Shown here piece after piece: positions 51,383-60,499 of a stretch of 64,000 bases of DNA. Under the pieces are notes generated by a model that was given only the letters and a program-made list of their open reading frames with translations, had not been told where the DNA came from and made no database searches. Numbering within the stretch: position 1 is the first letter of the stretch; each line of letters begins with the position of its first letter. This stretch comes from F23-D06 sp045600905 (GTDB lineage: Bacteria > Bacteroidota > Bacteroidia > Bacteroidales > WCHB1-69): positions 1-64,000 of the forward strand of contig JAZRYT010000189.1 of assembly GCA_045600905.1 (NCBI GenBank), in the 5' to 3' direction. A program made the translations under genes and the position numbers.

Positions 51383-54010
51383 TTAATCGATAGATTGGTT
51401 AATAGAAATGTGGAAATGGCTACCCCAATCTGCTTTTTGGCGACCGGGCACCTCGTCGAAGCCGTAACCCCAGTCGAAGCCCAACAAGCCGAACATCGGC
51501 AGATAGACGCGTACACCAAGACCGGCGGACTTATACAGGTTGAACGGATTATATTGGCGTTTGTCAATCCAACCCTTGCCAGCTTCCAGGAAGGCCAGCA
51601 CATAGATCGTGGCCGAAGGATTCAGCGTTATCGGATAGCGCAATTCCGCTGTAAACTTGTTGTAAATGCAAGCACCCGTTGACATACCATCTTGATATGG
51701 TGAAAGGACTTCGTCCGAATAGCCGCGCATACCGATGACCTCACGGCCGTCGTACGCGAATGTCGATAATCCATCGCCACCCAAATAGAATCTACCAAAC
51801 GGTGTGATGCCGATAGATTTATTGTAGCAGCCCATAAAGCCCATTTTCAAACGTACGTTCAACACGAGGTTATCGACAATGCGTGTAAACCACGAAGCGT
51901 TGAACTTCCATTTATGGAACTCCAGCCATCTGTATTTATCTTGGTCGGTAGCACCTGTGAAATCCTTACCGCCAATCAGTGAATACGGCGGTGTCAGCTG
52001 CACACTGAACATTATATTTGAGCCTTCACGCGGATAAATCGGCGCATTCACAGAATTTCTGGAAAGTGTGAAAATATAGCTTAAACTATTGGCATAACCA
52101 TTGTTAAACACATAATAGCCAGACCAATTCGTCACTGTATAATATTCGTAAGACAAGGTATGGGACATTTGGAAATAGTCATCCGGCCATTTCAGCTGAC
52201 TTGCCAAAGAGATGGAAGCACCTGCAATGCTGGAGGAGCGATAGGACGTGGTATCGCTTTTCTTCATACCGTTGGTTTGTTTTTGATAATAGACGCCCAT
52301 TGTCAAAGCATTGGGTTTCTTGCCGCCCAACCAGGGTTCCGTAAACGAGAGATTGTAGTATTGATACCAAGAGCCGTTTGTGGAGACATTGAACGCGAGA
52401 CGTTGTCCGTCGCCACCTGGAATCGGAGCCCAAGCCTCTTTTTTGAAGAAATTGCGTGTTGAGAAGTTGTTAAACGCGATACCGGCGGTAATCACAAAAC
52501 CGGTAGCACCATAACCGGCGCTCAGGGACAGCTGGTCTGAAGAGGTTTCCTCTACCACATAATTGATATCCACTGTACCGTCGGCCTCGTTCGGTTTGGG
52601 CTGCACATCCATCTTCTCCTGATTGAAATAGCCCAAAGACATCAGCACCTGCTGGGTTCTGATAATGTCCGCTCGGTTGAACAACTGGCCGGGAATCGTA
52701 GTGATTTCACGCATGATCACATTGTCATTCGTTTTGGTATTTCCCGAGATTGTGATTTCATCATAACGTGCAATCTTACCTTCCCGGATACGGATTTCTA
52801 TATCAATGGAATCATTGACGACGGCAACTTCAACAGGATTGGCATTGAAGAACAAATAACCATTATTCATATACAAAGATGCCAAATCCTCACCATCCTC
52901 CTTCATCGTCAGATTCTTCGTCAACAGTGTCTGATTATAGACATCACCCTTGTTGATACCCAGCAATCTAGACAGGAGAGATGTGGGATAAACGGTATTG
53001 CCGACGAAGGTGATATTTCTAAAATAGTAGCGGGGACCTTCATTGACATCAATGTCAATATGCATATCATGTCCCTCCAGATAATACGTATCACGTACAA
53101 TGACGGCATCACGATAACCCAGCTCATTGTACTTGTCTATCAATTTGAGCTTATCGGCTTCGTAAGTTTCCTTGGTGAATTTTGATTTTTTGAAGATACG
53201 GAGTTTCACACGATCTGCAAAATAATCATCCAAATGTTCCATAATATCCTTGGACTCGTAATAGCCGGGGTGCTTCGTGCAATAGGCAATAGCTGTATCC
53301 ATTTTATACATCGGCATAAAGAGGAATTTTTCCTTTGTTTCCTTCATAGAGCGAAGCAGTTTGGCATCCGTCACCCCTTCATTGCCATTGATATTGATTT
53401 TGGAAATTTTGACTTTTTTGGATTTTTGGATATCGAAAAGGATGCTCATCGCATTCTTCATTTTCTCATCGGGAATTTCCTGCACATTGACGGTACAGCT
53501 ATAGAAGCCCTTATCAACATAATACCTGCGAATAATGTTGGCGCAGGTGGTCTTCATATTGTCGTTAATGATGTTACCCTGGGAGATGTTGAGTTTCTCA
53601 CGCAAATCGTTTTCCTCGGTTTTGGTTGTGCCCTTAAAGCCGAAAGACACCAGACGGGCGCGGTCTTCCAAGCGGACGTCCAAGAAGGCAATGTCGCCGG
53701 CCACACGAGTGACTGTTATTTCAACATCATCATAAAGACCTGTTTTCCATAAGGATTTAACGCTTTTGGAAATTTCATCACCGGGGATTTCTATTCTATC
53801 GCCCACGTGGAAACTAAGCAGACGTTGGTCCAACGGTGCTGTTCCTGACGAGGTGATACCGCCGATTTCGTATTCAACAGGATGGGCATAATCTATGCGA
53901 ACAGGCTCACTGCCAGACCCGGAGCCCACAACCACCTGCCCGTAAGACCTTACAGTACACGTTGTTACGACAATCAACAGGAAAATTATTACACGATAAT
54001 AAAATCTCAT
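51383..54010 (-). CDS. bamA: Outer membrane protein assembly factor BamA
   Basis: 875 residues with a signal peptide. After a short Gly/Ser linker, five POTRA domains fill the first ~480 residues (for example LLSFHVGDRIEIPGDEISKS, YFRNITFVGNTVYPTSLLSR, IARYDEITISGNTKTNDNVI). The rest is the 16-stranded barrel with VEETSSDQLSLSAGYGATGF at its start and LGFDWGYGF near its end. BamA inserts beta-barrel proteins, including PorP, PorV and other T9SS parts. Its promoter is at 54034. The three chaperone genes follow in the same direction. Confidence 0.96.
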   Translation of the reverse strand: MRFYYRVIIFLLIVVTTCTVRSYGQVVVGSGSGSEPVRIDYAHPVEYEIGGITSSGTAPLDQRLLSFHVGDRIEIPGDEISKSVKSLWKTGLYDDVEITVTRVAGDIAFLDVRLEDRARLVSFGFKGTTKTEENDLREKLNISQGNIINDNMKTTCANIIRRYYVDKGFYSCTVNVQEIPDEKMKNAMSILFDIQKSKKVKISKININGNEGVTDAKLLRSMKETKEKFLFMPMYKMDTAIAYCTKHPGYYESKDIMEHLDDYFADRVKLRIFKKSKFTKETYEADKLKLIDKYNELGYRDAVIVRDTYYLEGHDMHIDIDVNEGPRYYFRNITFVGNTVYPTSLLSRLLGINKGDVYNQTLLTKNLTMKEDGEDLASLYMNNGYLFFNANPVEVAVVNDSIDIEIRIREGKIARYDEITISGNTKTNDNVIMREITTIPGQLFNRADIIRTQQVLMSLGYFNQEKMDVQPKPNEADGTVDINYVVEETSSDQLSLSAGYGATGFVITAGIAFNNFSTRNFFKKEAWAPIPGGDGQRLAFNVSTNGSWYQYYNLSFTEPWLGGKKPNALTMGVYYQKQTNGMKKSDTTSYRSSSIAGASISLASQLKWPDDYFQMSHTLSYEYYTVTNWSGYYVFNNGYANSLSYIFTLSRNSVNAPIYPREGSNIMFSVQLTPPYSLIGGKDFTGATDQDKYRWLEFHKWKFNASWFTRIVDNLVLNVRLKMGFMGCYNKSIGITPFGRFYLGGDGLSTFAYDGREVIGMRGYSDEVLSPYQDGMSTGACIYNKFTAELRYPITLNPSATIYVLAFLEAGKGWIDKRQYNPFNLYKSAGLGVRVYLPMFGLLGFDWGYGFDEVPGRQKADWGSHFHISINQSID

Positions 54011-54033
54011 TCTATTTTATAAAAATAAGGCGG

Positions 54034-54041
54034 CAAAAATA
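54034..54041 (-). promoter_or_regulatory. bamA: -7 box (TATTTTTG, minus strand) for bamA-ompH
   Basis: Minus-strand TATTTTTG followed by CCGCC, 23 bases before the bamA ATG at 54010. Confidence 0.6.
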
Positions 54042-54104
54042 CACTTATTTTTCGTTTTTAGGCATTTTTCAGGGCAAAATTGTTTCAAGCTGTATGACAG
54101 CACA

Positions 54105-55001
54105 TTACATCTCAAGAGCACATTTTTGAAGAAATTCCACCGCCTGGATGTTACGGGGTGATACGACATCTATCCAGCCGCTTTCAATCGGATAGACGTG
54201 TCCGTTTTTCACGGCATCCAGCATCGTATAAGGATGCTGCGAGCAAAATGCCTTGTAATCTTCTTGTCGGATAAGGATAATGTCCGGATTGGATTGGAAC
54301 AGGAATTCGCGGCTAACATTCCAGCCTGTCAGGGAGGTACCGACATTCTCGCATCCGGCCAATTGGATAATCTCGTGGATATGGGAGCTCTTGGGTGCCG
54401 TGAAATCGCCGGCGTCACCAAAACCTACCACGTAATAGACCGATGGGTGCTTCCCCACTCTTTGTGCCGTTTGCTTCTTCATTAGCGAGATACGGTCGCG
54501 CCACTGCTGAGCCTCTTGTCCGGCGGTCTGCTCGTGACGGGTGATTTTCCCCATCACCTCAATCATATCCGCCATTCCCTCTATCGAGTTTTCCTCTTTG
54601 ACAGTGATGACCGGCACGTTCATTTTCTCTATTGCCGACACATCTTTTTTGGAGACAATAGAGCCAATAAGGACAACGTCAGGATGCAATTCGACCAACG
54701 CTTCCATATTGATGTTCTGCATTCCGCCCACTTTGGGAAGATTTTCAGTCTCTTCGGGATAATCGCAGAAGTCCGACACAGCGACCAGTTTATCCTGTGC
54801 GCCAATGAGATAGATAATTTCCGTAATGGCGGGCGAGAGGGAGACGATGCGCATCGGCTCCTTTTCCAAAGAGACCTGGCGTCCGTAGGCATCGGTCCAT
54901 TCGAAAAAAGAAGTTTGCTTTGACTTCTTCTGAGGATGGCATCCCGAAAAAAAGCCAGAGCAAACCGTTAAAATCAGAATAGTCGCAAAAATTCTTTTCA
55001 C
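54105..55001 (-). CDS. Periplasmic B12-type binding lipoprotein (BtuF-like)
   Basis: 298 residues. Lipoprotein signal with CSGFFSGC, Cys21. A cluster A-2/class III substrate-binding fold joined by one helix: RIVSLSPAITEIIYLIGAQD, KLVAVSDFCDYPEETENLPK and EALVELHPDVVLIGSIVS in lobe 1, then SREFLFQSNPDIILIRQEDY in lobe 2. SLSPAITEIIY and CDYPE are typical of cobalamin-binding BtuF, though iron-siderophore proteins are related. It follows the methylmalonyl-CoA mutase small-subunit gene by 3 bases, so B12 supply for that enzyme is a good guess. No permease or ATPase gene is adjacent. Confidence 0.85.
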   Translation of the reverse strand: MKRIFATILILTVCSGFFSGCHPQKKSKQTSFFEWTDAYGRQVSLEKEPMRIVSLSPAITEIIYLIGAQDKLVAVSDFCDYPEETENLPKVGGMQNINMEALVELHPDVVLIGSIVSKKDVSAIEKMNVPVITVKEENSIEGMADMIEVMGKITRHEQTAGQEAQQWRDRISLMKKQTAQRVGKHPSVYYVVGFGDAGDFTAPKSSHIHEIIQLAGCENVGTSLTGWNVSREFLFQSNPDIILIRQEDYKAFCSQHPYTMLDAVKNGHVYPIESGWIDVVSPRNIQAVEFLQKCALEM

Positions 55002-55004
55002 GGA

Positions 55005-56843
55005 CTATTTCAATAACATATTATTGTAAGATTTCAGACTTTCCAAGATATTGGTTCTGACGTGGATGAAGTCGCTTGCGCCAGCAGCCTTGAGTGCGTC
55101 GATAGCCTCGGTCGGATTACCGGCCACGAGGAACGGCGTATTCGGGAACTGAGCTTTGCATTTTTGAGCGGCTTCCACACCGAGTGTGGCGTATTCTTCG
55201 TCAGAGCTGCAGACCACGATCAAATCGGGATTTGCCTCTGCCACAGCCTTGATGCCATCATCGACCGTTGCGAAGCCGGCGGGTTCTACGATTTCGTAGC
55301 CGGCGCATCCGAAGAAGTTGGTGATGAAGCCGGCGCGTGCCTGACGCATTGCCAAGTTGCCGAGTTTCAACAAATAGACTTTCGGGCGGTGACTGCTCTT
55401 TTCGGTTGCCAGGCGGACTTCTTCGAAAGCGATAGCGCCACGATACGTTTTGAGGCCTTCGTTTTCATCTTTCACGATGCGCTCGATTTTGTCGGCCATT
55501 TTCTCATTGATGTTCGGATACTGGTTGGTGCCGAGGAGAATGTAGCGGCGGGTGGCGATGTCCATATCGCGTTTTTGGCAGCTCTTTTCGATTTCAGCCT
55601 GCAAAGAGCCATCGGCGATAATTTTGAGCGCGCCACCGGCAGTTTCTACGCTTTGGAAGAGTTTCCAAGCCTGTTCTGCGATGGAATTGGTCAAAGTCTC
55701 GATATAATAGGAACCGGCAGCGGGATCCACTACGCGGTCCATAAAGGATTCTTCTTTGAGAAGGACCTGCACGTTGCGAGCGATACGGCGGGAGAAATCG
55801 TCAGACTCTTTGAAAGCGACATCAAACGGCTGCAAAGAGATGGCGTCAGAGCCACCGATAACAGCAGACATACCTTCTGTCGTGCTGCGGAGCATATTCA
55901 CGTACGGATCGTAAAGTGTTTTGTTCCAAGTTGAAGCCACTGTGTTGATACGGATTTTGTAAGCGCATTGGCAACCCGGGTTATATTGGGAGACCATGGT
56001 GGACCAAAGCAGACGGGCGGCGCGCAACTTGGCTATTTCCATAAAGTAGTTGGAACCGACAGAAAGGGTGAGTTGCATTCTGGATGCCACCTTTTCAACC
56101 TTCACACCCTGTTCGGTGCAGAATGAGAGGTATTCATTGGCCAATGCCAACGTATAACCCAACTCTTGAACGATTGTGGAACCGGCGTTGTGCAACAAAA
56201 TACCGTTCACATTGATAAGTTTGAACTTCGGCATTTCTTCTACCATATTCAGCAGTTCTACAGCCTGCATCATATCTTCTTTTTCAGAATAGTAGAATTT
56301 GTTGTGTTTCAAACGATACGTCAGCGGATCGAAATTGATGCAGCCGGATACATTCTTTCTGTCATATTTGTTGGCATCGACATATTCCAAGAAAAGTTTG
56401 ACGAATTCAACATAATTTTTCACATGGTTGAATTGGACACCGACCTTATTCAAATCGATATCTTTTAGCAACTTGGCCATAGCGTCAGCAGACTCGACAC
56501 CCTGAGCGTTGACTGCAATGGTATTGGCACCGCGATTGAGTGCATCCACAGCGATGGCATTGGCTTTTACTGGGCAGCATTCTTCAATTTCTTGAACGAT
56601 TTCCCACTGGTTGTTATCAGCCTTGGCACCACGCGTATAAGGGAATTGACCAGGAAGCGTGTCCAAATAGTTGATGCTTTCGAGGTTCTCGGCACGATAG
56701 TAAGGGCGAACATTGAAGCCCTCATCGGTACGCCATACCAACTTCTTTTCGTAGTCGGCACCTTTTAAATCTTTATTGATAGTAGCTTCCCATTCTTCTG
56801 TGGAAATGGGAGGAAATTCGGTAAATAATTTTTCGTCTGCCAT
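55005..56843 (-). CDS. mutA: Methylmalonyl-CoA mutase small subunit
   Basis: 612 residues from the ATG at 56843 (MADEKLFTEFPPISTEEWEA); an in-frame TTG further upstream overlaps the promoter box. The N-terminal TIM-barrel domain has VRPYYRAENLESINYLDTLP and YNPGCQCAYKIRINTVASTW. The last ~130 residues have the B12-domain fold (FITNFFGCAGYEIVEPAG) without the DxHxxG histidine, as expected for the small, non-B12-binding subunit. With the large subunit it interconverts succinyl-CoA and methylmalonyl-CoA for propionate metabolism. The large subunit mutB usually follows but is not here; a BtuF-like gene does. Confidence 0.93.
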   Translation of the reverse strand: MADEKLFTEFPPISTEEWEATINKDLKGADYEKKLVWRTDEGFNVRPYYRAENLESINYLDTLPGQFPYTRGAKADNNQWEIVQEIEECCPVKANAIAVDALNRGANTIAVNAQGVESADAMAKLLKDIDLNKVGVQFNHVKNYVEFVKLFLEYVDANKYDRKNVSGCINFDPLTYRLKHNKFYYSEKEDMMQAVELLNMVEEMPKFKLINVNGILLHNAGSTIVQELGYTLALANEYLSFCTEQGVKVEKVASRMQLTLSVGSNYFMEIAKLRAARLLWSTMVSQYNPGCQCAYKIRINTVASTWNKTLYDPYVNMLRSTTEGMSAVIGGSDAISLQPFDVAFKESDDFSRRIARNVQVLLKEESFMDRVVDPAAGSYYIETLTNSIAEQAWKLFQSVETAGGALKIIADGSLQAEIEKSCQKRDMDIATRRYILLGTNQYPNINEKMADKIERIVKDENEGLKTYRGAIAFEEVRLATEKSSHRPKVYLLKLGNLAMRQARAGFITNFFGCAGYEIVEPAGFATVDDGIKAVAEANPDLIVVCSSDEEYATLGVEAAQKCKAQFPNTPFLVAGNPTEAIDALKAAGASDFIHVRTNILESLKSYNNMLLK

Positions 56844-56882
56844 ATTATTTTGATATTTATTTCTATTTGGAAAAAACGGCTG

Positions 56883-56890
56883 CAAAAATA
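56883..56890 (-). promoter_or_regulatory. mutA: -7 box (TATTTTTG, minus strand) for mutA
   Basis: Minus-strand TATTTTTG followed by CAGCC, 39 bases before the ATG at 56843. It excludes the upstream TTG start. Confidence 0.55.
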
Positions 56891-57023
56891 CAAAAAAAGT
56901 TATGAGTTATGAATTATAAATTACGAGCTAACGGGAGGGGCTTAATAATGGGATATCATTGCTATATGATTTCCTTTTTGACATTCTCTTTTCCAACAGC
57001 TCGAAACTAAAAACTATTTTATG

Positions 57024-57031
57024 TACATTTG
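57024..57031 (+). promoter_or_regulatory. -7 box (TACATTTG) for the PAP2 gene
   Basis: TACATTTG followed by CGGC, 18 bases before the ATG at 57050. Confidence 0.55.
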
Positions 57032-57049
57032 CGGCTCACTTTCAAAGCG

Positions 57050-57673
57050 ATGACATATCTATCCATTATTTCCATTATAGAGCTTATAGACAGAAAGTTG
57101 CTATTGCTAATCAATGGTACCCACGCACCTTGGGCGGATCAGTTGTTCTGGTCCGTCACCCAGACTTACGCGTGGATTCCCTTTTATCTGATGGCCATCT
57201 TTTTGATTTGGTTCTGTTACCGCAAAAAAGCCTGGAAAGTATTATTAATCATCGCGTTGGCAGTAGCTATGGCGGACATTGTTTCGTCAGGCATACTCAA
57301 GCCCCTGGTACAGCGGCCGCGCCCCACACACACTCCCGGACTGTCCGAGCAGCTACATCTCTACCTCCGGCCCAACGGGACTTATTACAAAGGAGGGCCT
57401 TACAGTTTCCCCTCCTCGCACGCCACCAACAGTTCCACCATCGCCATCCTGCTGTTCCATTTTCTAAAACCTTTCCAAAGGAAGCATTGGCCGCTGGCTC
57501 TCTTCCTAATATTCTACGTGCTTATTTTCTGCTATACCCGACCATACTTCGGCGTTCACTATCCAACGGACATTCTGACGGGTTGGCTCTTAGGTCTCGC
57601 ACTCTGCCTGCCGATAACGACATTGACCAAACCGAACGCCAAAATGGGACATTCTATCCATAAAAGTTGTTAA
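57050..57673 (+). CDS. PAP2 family phosphatase
   Basis: 207 residues from the ATG at 57050. Membrane protein with about five helices. The three acid-phosphatase motifs are present: KPLVQRPRP (motif 1), FPSSHATNS (motif 2) and TRPYFGVHYPTDI (motif 3, His and Asp; the Ser of SRxxxxxH is Thr). It dephosphorylates lipid phosphates such as undecaprenyl pyrophosphate or phosphatidic or lipid A phosphates at the periplasmic face. A longer open frame in another phase over the same bases is a shadow. Confidence 0.92.
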   Translation: MTYLSIISIIELIDRKLLLLINGTHAPWADQLFWSVTQTYAWIPFYLMAIFLIWFCYRKKAWKVLLIIALAVAMADIVSSGILKPLVQRPRPTHTPGLSEQLHLYLRPNGTYYKGGPYSFPSSHATNSSTIAILLFHFLKPFQRKHWPLALFLIFYVLIFCYTRPYFGVHYPTDILTGWLLGLALCLPITTLTKPNAKMGHSIHKSC

Positions 57674-57720
57674 TTCGCCGCTCAGAAATTTCAAACATCA
57701 ACCTTTAAATACTAATAATT

Positions 57721-58242
57721 ATGCTTAACAAAAAAATCGAAGACGCTATCAATGCGCAAATCAACGCAGAACTATGGTCTGCTTACCTTTATCTCTCTAT
57801 GGCGACCCAATGTCACGAGCTCGGACAGCCCGGTATGGCGAACTGGTTTGAAATCCAATTCAAAGAAGAACAAGACCACGCTCAGATTTTCTACAACTAC
57901 ATCGTTTCCCGCGGTGGTCGCGTCATTCTGAAGCCCATCGAAGCTGTTCAAACTGAATGGAAGAACTCCCTCGCTATGTTCGAACACACCCTCGAGCACG
58001 AACAAAAAGTCACCTCTTTAATCAATGACCTTTACGCTTTGGCTATCGAAGAAAAAGACTACGCCACCCAAAGTATGCTCAAGTGGTTCATCGACGAGCA
58101 AGTGGAAGAAGAAGAAAACGCTCGCGATATGATTGACAAACTCAAACTCATCAAGGACAACGGTTACGGACTTTATATGCTCGACAACGAACTCGCAGCC
58201 AGAGTATATACTCAAGCTTCTCCGCTGACAAAGGCCGAATAA
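57721..58242 (+). CDS. ftnA: Ferritin
   Basis: 173 residues of bacterial non-haem ferritin. All ferroxidase-site residues are in register: Glu17, Glu50 and His53 (KEEQDHA), Glu94, Gln127 and Glu130 (DEQVEEE). It stores iron and limits oxidative damage. 47 bases after the PAP2 gene; a terminator follows. Confidence 0.97.
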   Translation: MLNKKIEDAINAQINAELWSAYLYLSMATQCHELGQPGMANWFEIQFKEEQDHAQIFYNYIVSRGGRVILKPIEAVQTEWKNSLAMFEHTLEHEQKVTSLINDLYALAIEEKDYATQSMLKWFIDEQVEEEENARDMIDKLKLIKDNGYGLYMLDNELAARVYTQASPLTKAE

Positions 58243-58268
58243 TCCTCGGTTAGCGTTCATTTCCTATT

Positions 58269-58308
58269 AGCCATTGGTTTTTCCTCGGAAACTCCAATGG
58301 CTTTTTTT
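58269..58308 (+). terminator. Terminator of ftnA, running into the next promoter
   Basis: AGCCATTGG (58269-58277) pairs with CCAATGGCT (58294-58302), then a T-run ending at 58308. Two bases later the -7 box of the next gene begins, so the two signals abut. Confidence 0.85.
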
Positions 58309-58309
58309 G

Positions 58310-58317
58310 TATCTTCG
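58310..58317 (+). promoter_or_regulatory. -7 box (TATCTTCG) for the S9 peptidase gene
   Basis: TATCTTCG followed by CGGCC, 46 bases before the ATG at 58364. Confidence 0.5.
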
Positions 58318-58363
58318 CGGCCGTTTTTATTTTCCATTGATTATTGTTCAAAATATATCTTAT

Positions 58364-60499
58364 ATGAAAAAAAAACTCGTACTATTTCTGCTGTATATCA
58401 GCACTTTCGCCCTTTTCGCGCAAAATGAGACCATTGATTTGAACGGCTACTTCAAAGGCAAATACATCGCCGACAAGCTTACCGGCCTGAGTTGGCAGCC
58501 CGGCACCAACAACTACGCCTACATCGATGACAACAAAAACGTCAAGTTGGTGAATGCCAAAACTGGCAAAGAGAGCATTCTCTTTCAAGCCTCTGCCCTA
58601 TCCGACAACAAGCTACGCGATTTTCGCTATATGGAATGGATTGATGCCAACACCCTTTATTTTCCCAGACACCACGCCACTCTCGCACTGAAAGACGGCA
58701 AAGTCGTATTTGACGATATGAAGGATGTCGATTGGGACAATATCGTGGATTGTTCCGTCAAGAACAACGTTTTCGTCACCCAAAACGACAACCACGTATT
58801 CGTCGTCACGCCGCTCAACGGCTACAAGCCCATCCTGCTCTGTCCCGACACGGGCAAGCACATCGTTTTCGGTTCTACTGTGCACCGCAGCGAATGGGGC
58901 ATTGACGAAGGTCAGTATTTTTCACCCAAAGGCAACTACATCGCCTTCTACCGTATGGATGAAAGTATGGTGGAAGACTATCCGTTGGTCAACACCGGCA
59001 CACCGATTGCCACCGTGGAATATATGAAATACCCGATGGCAGGCCGCACTTCCCATCAGGTCAAAGTCGGCATCTTCGACGTGGCAAAGTCCGCGCAGGC
59101 CGGCAAAGCCGTCTATCACTACATCAACACAGACCTCAACGACGGCGAATTTCTCACCAACGTAACCTTCTCTCCCGATGAGAAATATCTGTACATATCT
59201 CATTTGAACCGCGCACAAAACCACTCCAAGCTTATACGCTACGACTTGCAAACCGGCAACAAACTGAAAGTCCTCATCGAAGAAATCGACGAGCGCTATG
59301 TGGAACCGTCCGACCGTATGATTTTCCTCAGCGACGGCCGCTTCCTGTGGTTCAGCGAAACCGACGGATGGAGACATCTGTACCTTTATGATGCGGAAGG
59401 CAAGCTCATCCGCAAAGTGGTAGATGGCCGCTTCGACGTCATCAACTACTGCGGTGTGGATGCTAAAAACCAGTATGCCTATTTCACAATAGCCCCCACT
59501 GAAAAACCGGTCAACCAATATGTCTGCAAGACCTCTTTGAAAGATGGCAAAGTCACTCGTCTAGCCGCTTTCGACGGCGTTAACGAGCCTGTATTCAGCG
59601 AAGATATGGCCTATTTTGTAGATCATTTCGACAACGTCAGCACGCCACACGACATCTACCTGATGACCAATCAGGGCAAAAACGTGAAGACGCTGCTCTC
59701 CTCCAAAAATCCGTACAAGGATTGCGCTATGGGCACCACCACTATCTTCCCGATTCTGAACAAAGAAGGCGACTCCCTCTGGTGCCGTTTAATCACACCT
59801 CCCAATATGGACAAGAACAAAAAATATCCGTGTTTGATTTATGTGTATGGCGGTCCTCACTCCCAATTGGTGACCAACAGTTTCATCTCCGGCGGCGTGT
59901 TCTTGGAATATATGGCGCAGCAAGGTTACGTGGTCTTCACTTTGGACAACAGAGGCACGCAAAACCGCGGTGCCGAATTTGAGAAGTGCATTCACCGCAA
60001 CCTCGGCGTTAAAGAGGTTGAGGACCAGATGTGCGGCGTTGACTACGTCAAATCACTGCCTTACGTAGATGCCGACCGCATCGGTTTGGACGGCTGGAGC
60101 TACGGCGGCTTTATGACGCTCTCCTTAGTGACAGAGCATCCCGAAGCATTCCGCGCAGCTTCCTGCGGCGGCCCCGTGGTCAACTGGGAGTGGTACGAAG
60201 TGATGTACGGCGAACGCTATATGGACACGCCGCAAGAGAATCCCGACGGCTATGCGCACGCCAACATCATCCCGAAAATCAAAAACGTGAAGTGCCCGCT
60301 GCTCGTTATGCACGGCTGTCAGGACCACACCGTGGTTTGGCAACAGAGCCTCGAGCTGATGCGCCAAGCTGTCACCGACGGCATTGAAATCGAGTACTTC
60401 CCCTACACGATTTACGACCACAACGTCATCGGACCCGAGCGCGTGCATCTTTGGAACAAGCTGCTCCAATTCCACAACCAGAATCTCAAAGGCGAATAA
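58364..60499 (+). CDS. S9 family (DPP IV-like) serine peptidase, exported
   Basis: 711 residues from the ATG at 58364, giving a signal peptide (KKKLVLFLLYISTFALFAQ); starts further left precede the promoter. Residues ~50-450 are the eight-bladed beta propeller (DPP4 N-terminal type) with FSPKGNYIAFYRMDESMVED. The alpha/beta hydrolase domain follows. The nucleophile is Ser579 in GWSYGGFM, Asp lies in HGCQDHTVVW, and His686 in YDHNVIG. It removes Xaa-Pro or related dipeptides from peptides in the periplasm. It shares one base with thpR (TAATG). Confidence 0.93.
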   Translation: MKKKLVLFLLYISTFALFAQNETIDLNGYFKGKYIADKLTGLSWQPGTNNYAYIDDNKNVKLVNAKTGKESILFQASALSDNKLRDFRYMEWIDANTLYFPRHHATLALKDGKVVFDDMKDVDWDNIVDCSVKNNVFVTQNDNHVFVVTPLNGYKPILLCPDTGKHIVFGSTVHRSEWGIDEGQYFSPKGNYIAFYRMDESMVEDYPLVNTGTPIATVEYMKYPMAGRTSHQVKVGIFDVAKSAQAGKAVYHYINTDLNDGEFLTNVTFSPDEKYLYISHLNRAQNHSKLIRYDLQTGNKLKVLIEEIDERYVEPSDRMIFLSDGRFLWFSETDGWRHLYLYDAEGKLIRKVVDGRFDVINYCGVDAKNQYAYFTIAPTEKPVNQYVCKTSLKDGKVTRLAAFDGVNEPVFSEDMAYFVDHFDNVSTPHDIYLMTNQGKNVKTLLSSKNPYKDCAMGTTTIFPILNKEGDSLWCRLITPPNMDKNKKYPCLIYVYGGPHSQLVTNSFISGGVFLEYMAQQGYVVFTLDNRGTQNRGAEFEKCIHRNLGVKEVEDQMCGVDYVKSLPYVDADRIGLDGWSYGGFMTLSLVTEHPEAFRAASCGGPVVNWEWYEVMYGERYMDTPQENPDGYAHANIIPKIKNVKCPLLVMHGCQDHTVVWQQSLELMRQAVTDGIEIEYFPYTIYDHNVIGPERVHLWNKLLQFHNQNLKGE

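Noticed and set aside
54042..57023. Cobalamin riboswitch near mutA/btuF-like genes
   Set aside because: No B12-box-like sequence seen upstream of mutA, and the second gene starts 3 bases after the first.
56959..57663. Long open frame overlapping the PAP2 gene in another phase
   Set aside because: Its translation lacks family motifs, while the PAP2 frame has all three catalytic motifs and a promoter at the right distance.
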